Origin: Gnetum montanum
Lineage: Eukaryota > Streptophyta > Gnetopsida > Gnetales > Gnetaceae
Assembly: GCA_015680685.1 (NCBI GenBank)
Contig: MNCI01008582.1
Coordinates: forward strand, 362,388-426,387
Length of the DNA stretch: 64,000 bases
Reading direction: 5' to 3'
The notes beneath the pieces are model-generated. The model was not told the origin of the DNA and ran no database searches. It saw only the letters and a list, made by a program, of their open reading frames with translations. Below are positions 58,905-64,000 of this stretch, in pieces (within the stretch, counting starts at the first letter, position 1; each line of letters opens with the position of its first letter). The translations under genes and the position numbers were made by a program.

Positions 58905-61900
58905 AAAGAAGCGATGTCCTCAGAACAGAGCCTAGGATAGCTTCGAGTGTACACTTCTAAATGGATTCGGAACTCCGTTAACTCCGGGGATCCGTCAACT
59001 CCTTAGATGCCAAGCTTGAAGAAAGGTACCAACCCCAACACCTGATACATCCTTCCATCCAATGCCTTGCATGAAACGCAAGGGCAAGTAGAGGAAGCCC
59101 AAGACTTCCCTTCTCTATACAAGCAGGAGAGTCCAACCCAAAGGGCCAACATCTCTAAGGCGTCCCCTAGATCCGTCCCTTCTGAGGGTCTAGAGACATA
59201 TCTTCTTATGTAAACCACCCATACTTATGCAAGAAGACAGCTCCTCTTCCACAAGTCCCACCGAGTTCCTCTGTGAATGGCATCTCAGCACCCATTTTTT
59301 TAAGGCTCACCAGGGCCACTACCCATGGTGAGGGATTTGGGAACATCACACCAAGAGGGAGGACATGCTCCAAAGAGCCATGTCTCCGCAAGCAACTCAT
59401 GCTTGCCAGAACTCCATGTTCTGCTACTCACACCGAGACCCATGGGGTCTCACCAATGCAACCATCTAAGCACTAATTCCACATGCATCAATACCATGCG
59501 CATTCTTTTTTTTTCTCATCATATTTGTTCAAGCTGGCATGAAGGACATCAACATGTTCACCCTTACAAACAAGGTACAAGAATAAATCTTTGAGCTTGA
59601 CCTTGCCGTCTCCAAACACCAGCATCGCATGCCTCAATTCATCATTCCATAGTATTCCAACGAGAGAGAAGATCCAAAAATCTATTTGGAAGCTTCTCCA
59701 GGAGACTAGCATACAACAAGCCCCCACAATCATCAACACCTCTTATGATTATCCAACATCGAGAATACCTGCTCAAATGTTAGAACAAGTGGAGGGTCAA
59801 TTGGGCAACCAACCCCATGACAATCCTCCATCACCTATCTCATATCAGTCATAAGCACATCATCGAACGCAACCATAATATCCCATTCATGGAGAAGGAT
59901 CACCCACATTTGCCACATGCAAGCTATCCATCAACTCCAAGTTATGGGACAAGCACCATTTTCTAAACACAAGGTCCATGAACAAATATAGAGTCACCTC
60001 AGAGAGTAACCAGATCATGAATTCTCCAAGGAACATCAACATTCTCAAAATTTGCATTTCCCCACTATATCAAGAACAACTGCCAATCTCACGATCAACA
60101 CCGTTTAATAGATTTTGCACTTGTAGGAAGGATCCTCTTTGGGAGGTTTCTTCCATAGGTAAGTATAGCAGCCCAACTACACCTTACCCATCATACACGC
60201 CTAAGTAGTCAATATAGCCAATAGAACCATATTGTGGAACTGTCACCAACTGAGGGAAGACATGGGTTCACAAGTCTTACCCAAATTCAATTTTCACCTT
60301 GAGAACAACTCGAGACACCAAGCATTTTTGTTTCATCTTGGGAGATCTGGGTTTTGTTTCATACATCCCAATCAAGCCCATTTACATCAATTTGTGGTGG
60401 ACAAGGCCGCACCACTACCTATTATCATTCAACCCAAACAACAGACACAAGTCAACAACATCTTGCCCATAGGAGAACTAGGTCCTCAAGATAGTTTTTA
60501 CATGGAATGGGCTTTCATCAACATCATTTACAACTCAAACACAACGATTCATCCCCGAAGGGTTTACAATAAGGATGGTCTACCAGAGAACCCCAACAAG
60601 GAAGTTCCTCTGAAGCCCCCAAAACTGAGTACACAATATCATGCCTTGCTTACACGAAGAGCAATATGTATCTCTAATTTACATCAACAACACGACCTCA
60701 CAAATGAGGTTTCATGAATTTCACCAGGGTAACAACATTCTATCTCTGAGAACAAGCCCCACGAGTTCATGAATATGGGACCACAGCTAGGAACAAGTCC
60801 CAAACATCAACTGCTTATAGGAGACAACCGTCTCAATACCACCTGCCTTATTATTTCAAATTGAAGAGGGCATCTATTGAGATGAAGAATGATCCCTCAT
60901 AAAAGTAAGGATTCACCAAGTAATATCATGGTCAACTCTGCTATCCCACCAAGGAGGTGAGAACACCAACATGAATTAACGTCACACCAGAGACATGGGA
61001 CAATACATAAGCGAGGGACTATGTAATACATCAGTGTAAATAAGGGACAAGTACACGGGAAAATTCAGCAAGACACCATAGCCTATTAGGCACAACGAGT
61101 CCCCTATCATGGAATCGCACCATAGACAATGAAGGCACCAATCAGTCCCAATCTATGAGAGTGCATCCTAGCTCTCCAAAGCACCAGAAGCAATTTGTCA
61201 CGAGAGCCCACCAACATGCACAAATCATTAGAAGCCCACAAACATGAAAGCATCAGCTCAAGTCTTTTGGGCACATTCAAGCCCACCAAGCAAGGCCACC
61301 AAGAGAAATCACAATTTCTATATCTATAACATCATTTATCCAAGGATGGACCACCATCCCATCGTTTGGACAACTACCCCACGATCACCTCCAACATGGA
61401 AGAGCAAGTCTAGGTGCCACTACCCAGAATTCTACTCAAATCCACCTTTAGACATCACATTGATTTGAAGTTCAGTCACTATCAATCATCTATGGACAAG
61501 ATCTTTGTCAGTCCATGAACACAAGAGAATGTGTTCCCAAGATTTGTCCCATCTCAAGGACGTTCACCAAGCATACACCATCCAGGCACGCCAACATCAT
61601 CAAGAACACATGGCAGCAGTTCACGAGCATAATGGGCAAGGACATGCCCTGGTCCATTCGTTACAACATCGTATCACAACTGAAGCATTTCTCATGAGGT
61701 TTTCAGCAGAATCATACATCAAGGCACAAAGGCCATTTACAACATATAGCAAGGGCACTTTAAAACAAGCACCAGGAAAATACCATACATCAAGCTTGGC
61801 CTTGTCACAGTGTGTGGCATAGGCCTACAACCAGGAGACAACTGAGTCACATAGGCAATACATCCAGCACTTGTGTGTGCATACAACTAGATCGAGAATA

Positions 61901-62631
61901 TCACAAGGATACCTTTCACACACCTGAGGATCGGATTACATTCATATAGGGGAACATACATGGTATTTGGGAATGCTACCCAAGCCTAAAAGGTTGTAGG
62001 ACAAACTACCCAAACCCTTCCTAGGCTGGAAGATTTAGGCCACCAAGAGCATACCATGAAGAACCATGTTGTTTTGAGAAAAACCTGTCTTTGTCACGAA
62101 GCATAAACGATCATCTGTCATTGCACCACTGTCTCAAAAGATACATGATCTACCGTCGCACTGAACCCACTACACAGGTAACCTCGAATGAAAACAGTTC
62201 GAGACACGAACGCAACGATCGAATAACAAAACACACCAACTGAGTATCCACCATCCTGCCATAGTGGGACCTCATTGCATTGGCCACTCTTGGGCCATCA
62301 GTATCCGGCATGGCCAAGGATACCATTTCATGCCATCTGCTAGCCCAATATCTGTAGGGTCTAGGATAGATCACTGTCCTATGTTAGTGCACCCCCAACA
62401 CTGAGAGGCAAACAAATCATGATGTACCTGCTAATCCATCACAACCAAGGTACTGATAAATCCACAACCCAATGTTGGGATTCTGAGACCAAATAATCAA
62501 TTCATGAAGGTCTCAGGAGCACATATCTTCCCCATAGACATAGTGCTCATAGAATCAACTAAGGTCACCACTAGCTGCATCTTTGTACTTGTGCTACCTA
62601 CAAACACTGAGACACAAGCTCAGAAACATAG
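58905..62631 (-). other. Element C internal region, left of gap
   Basis: 3.7 kb without recognisable retrotransposon domains on either strand. Short open frames occur on both strands. The longest, 60232-60717 on the plus strand (161 codons), runs against the element's direction and shows no known motif. The region is rich in CATCAACA-, CCAAC- and CACAA-type words. It may be the non-coding core of a large non-autonomous element, or coding sequence too decayed to read. Confidence 0.55.
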
Positions 62632-63382
62632 NNNNNNNNNNNNNNNNNNNNNNNNNNNNNNNNNNNNNNNNNNNNNNNNNNNNNNNNNNNNNNNNNNNNN
62701 NNNNNNNNNNNNNNNNNNNNNNNNNNNNNNNNNNNNNNNNNNNNNNNNNNNNNNNNNNNNNNNNNNNNNNNNNNNNNNNNNNNNNNNNNNNNNNNNNNNN
62801 NNNNNNNNNNNNNNNNNNNNNNNNNNNNNNNNNNNNNNNNNNNNNNNNNNNNNNNNNNNNNNNNNNNNNNNNNNNNNNNNNNNNNNNNNNNNNNNNNNNN
62901 NNNNNNNNNNNNNNNNNNNNNNNNNNNNNNNNNNNNNNNNNNNNNNNNNNNNNNNNNNNNNNNNNNNNNNNNNNNNNNNNNNNNNNNNNNNNNNNNNNNN
63001 NNNNNNNNNNNNNNNNNNNNNNNNNNNNNNNNNNNNNNNNNNNNNNNNNNNNNNNNNNNNNNNNNNNNNNNNNNNNNNNNNNNNNNNNNNNNNNNNNNNN
63101 NNNNNNNNNNNNNNNNNNNNNNNNNNNNNNNNNNNNNNNNNNNNNNNNNNNNNNNNNNNNNNNNNNNNNNNNNNNNNNNNNNNNNNNNNNNNNNNNNNNN
63201 NNNNNNNNNNNNNNNNNNNNNNNNNNNNNNNNNNNNNNNNNNNNNNNNNNNNNNNNNNNNNNNNNNNNNNNNNNNNNNNNNNNNNNNNNNNNNNNNNNNN
63301 NNNNNNNNNNNNNNNNNNNNNNNNNNNNNNNNNNNNNNNNNNNNNNNNNNNNNNNNNNNNNNNNNNNNNNNNNNNNNNNNNN
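62632..63382. other. Assembly gap (751 N)
   Basis: A run of N; open frames that span it are meaningless. Confidence 0.99.
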
Positions 63383-63904
63383 TTTGTATTTTCCCATACT
63401 CACTATATCTAGGATGAGTGGGAGTGCCAAGGATATCATATCCTGCATGATTCAACAAATGCCATCTCGAAACATGTCATCTAGGTGGAAACCGAAGCAG
63501 AGACTCGGTCCGATTCATCCCAGATGAATCACTGGAGACCTGAGATGGGAGCTTCTTGAGCAACAAAATTCTTGAGTTGCCAATAGAACTCCTCTCAACC
63601 ATATTGCATACAATCACAACTAGTCCAACCACAAGTAAACAAGTGGAGGACATCACCACAACACAATCGTTTATATCCCCACGAAGAGCAACATACATCA
63701 GTTGCTCATAATTTCTCATCTATCCCCTCAAGAAGAGCAGAGAACATTACCATCAGGAAACTCTTCCAAAATACATAAGGATATGACCCTAGATCGCCTA
63801 GGTATAGATCACCTAGGTATCAATCCGAAGGGACCATTAACCAAACAAGCTCAATGGAGTAACACAACCAAAGAGCACAACCATATCACAACACAATTTC
63901 AAAA
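63383..63904 (-). other. Element C internal region, right of gap
   Basis: Leader side of the element. No gag motif is seen; an 80-codon open frame on the minus strand (63477-63719) shows no recognisable domain. Confidence 0.5.
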
Positions 63905-63906
63905 AC

Positions 63907-63918
63907 GTTCTGATACCA
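63907..63918 (-). other. Element C primer-binding site (initiator Met tRNA type)
   Basis: The minus strand reads TGGTATCAGAAC, two bases inside the LTR end, against TGGTATCAGAGC. Confidence 0.8.
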
Positions 63919-63920
63919 TC

Positions 63921-64000
63921 TGTAACAATGTTGCCCTGACATTGCCTAACACCCCAAGGAATTCACGAAGATCCAATGGATCTGGGGCGAAAGACCTGGG
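63921..64000 (-). mobile_element. Element C 5' LTR, partial (right copy)
   Basis: 80 bp visible, about eight mismatches to 58308-58387, six of which are transitions. Continues beyond the window. Confidence 0.8.

Larger units (their letters stand above)
58308..64000 (-). mobile_element. Element C: reverse-strand LTR element without recognisable pol
   Basis: Direct repeats start at 58308 and 63921 with TGTAACAA-GTTGCCC-GACATT, about 90% alike over the 80 bp available. The right one is flanked inward by TGATACCA (63911-63918), the reverse complement of a Met-type primer site, so the element runs right to left. The internal region of about 5 kb includes a 751-base gap. No gag, RT or integrase motif is recognisable on either strand. 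Its GC content is higher than that of its neighbours. The right LTR leaves the window. Confidence 0.75.

Noticed and set aside
60232-60717. 161-codon open frame on the plus strand in element C
   Set aside because: It runs against the element, has no recognisable motif, and the less AT-rich composition here makes long chance frames likely.
62504-63527. Open frames of 284-314 codons
   Set aside because: They exist only because they cross the run of N.

Overview
This window is nuclear DNA of a seed plant with a large, repeat-rich genome. It is AT-rich and gene-poor, and it consists mainly of layered LTR retrotransposons in several stages of decay. I see no intact host gene, rRNA, tRNA or CRISPR array. 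The species cannot be named from the sequence. The mix of Athila-like and SIRE-like elements, other Ty1/copia and Ty3/gypsy remnants, an RTE-type LINE and tRNA-derived SINE-like units is typical of plants.

Layout. 1-143 is the edge of a reverse-strand LTR that cuts a reverse-strand copia pol remnant (144-2550). 5471-6480 is a forward copia gag-protease remnant that abuts a reverse RTE LINE endonuclease fragment (6485-7250). 8416-9260 is a diverged tandem triplication. 10470-12420 is a reverse Ty3/gypsy protease region split by a solo LTR (11145-12101) with a perfect 5-bp target duplication. 14225-16650 is a reverse gypsy RT-RNaseH-integrase remnant. 17100-19750 holds unidentified reverse-strand coding remnants. 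20230-22080 is an eroded minisatellite built on a 23-bp palindrome. 23170-23590 is a reverse gypsy gag remnant. 24574-25690 is a reverse, intronless pseudogene of a CCR4-type deadenylase.

From about 27.9 to 43.5 kb lies a SIRE-like copia element that has lost pol but keeps an envelope-like domain. Element A (28869-38765, Athila-like gypsy, 9.9 kb, tRNA-Asp primer site) is inserted in its gag gene. Element B (45540-52565, 7.0 kb, perfect TTGAC duplication) is a relative of A that lacks RT, RNase H and integrase: an apparent non-autonomous deletion derivative. 44819-45206 is a tandem pair of SINE-like units. 54246-56048 is a probable 1.8-kb solo LTR of another family. 58308 to the window end is a reverse-strand element (583-bp left LTR, initiator-Met primer site) with no recognisable pol and a 751-base assembly gap.

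The most distinctive signal is in the LTRs of the A/B family, found at five places here. They carry 2-6 copies of the palindrome GCGATATCGC, or decayed forms of it, just upstream of the TATA box. Copy number differs between LTRs, even between the two LTRs of element B. Decay throughout is mostly by in-frame stop codons and CpG loss; gag-protease of both A and B still lies in one reading frame over about 1000 codons.
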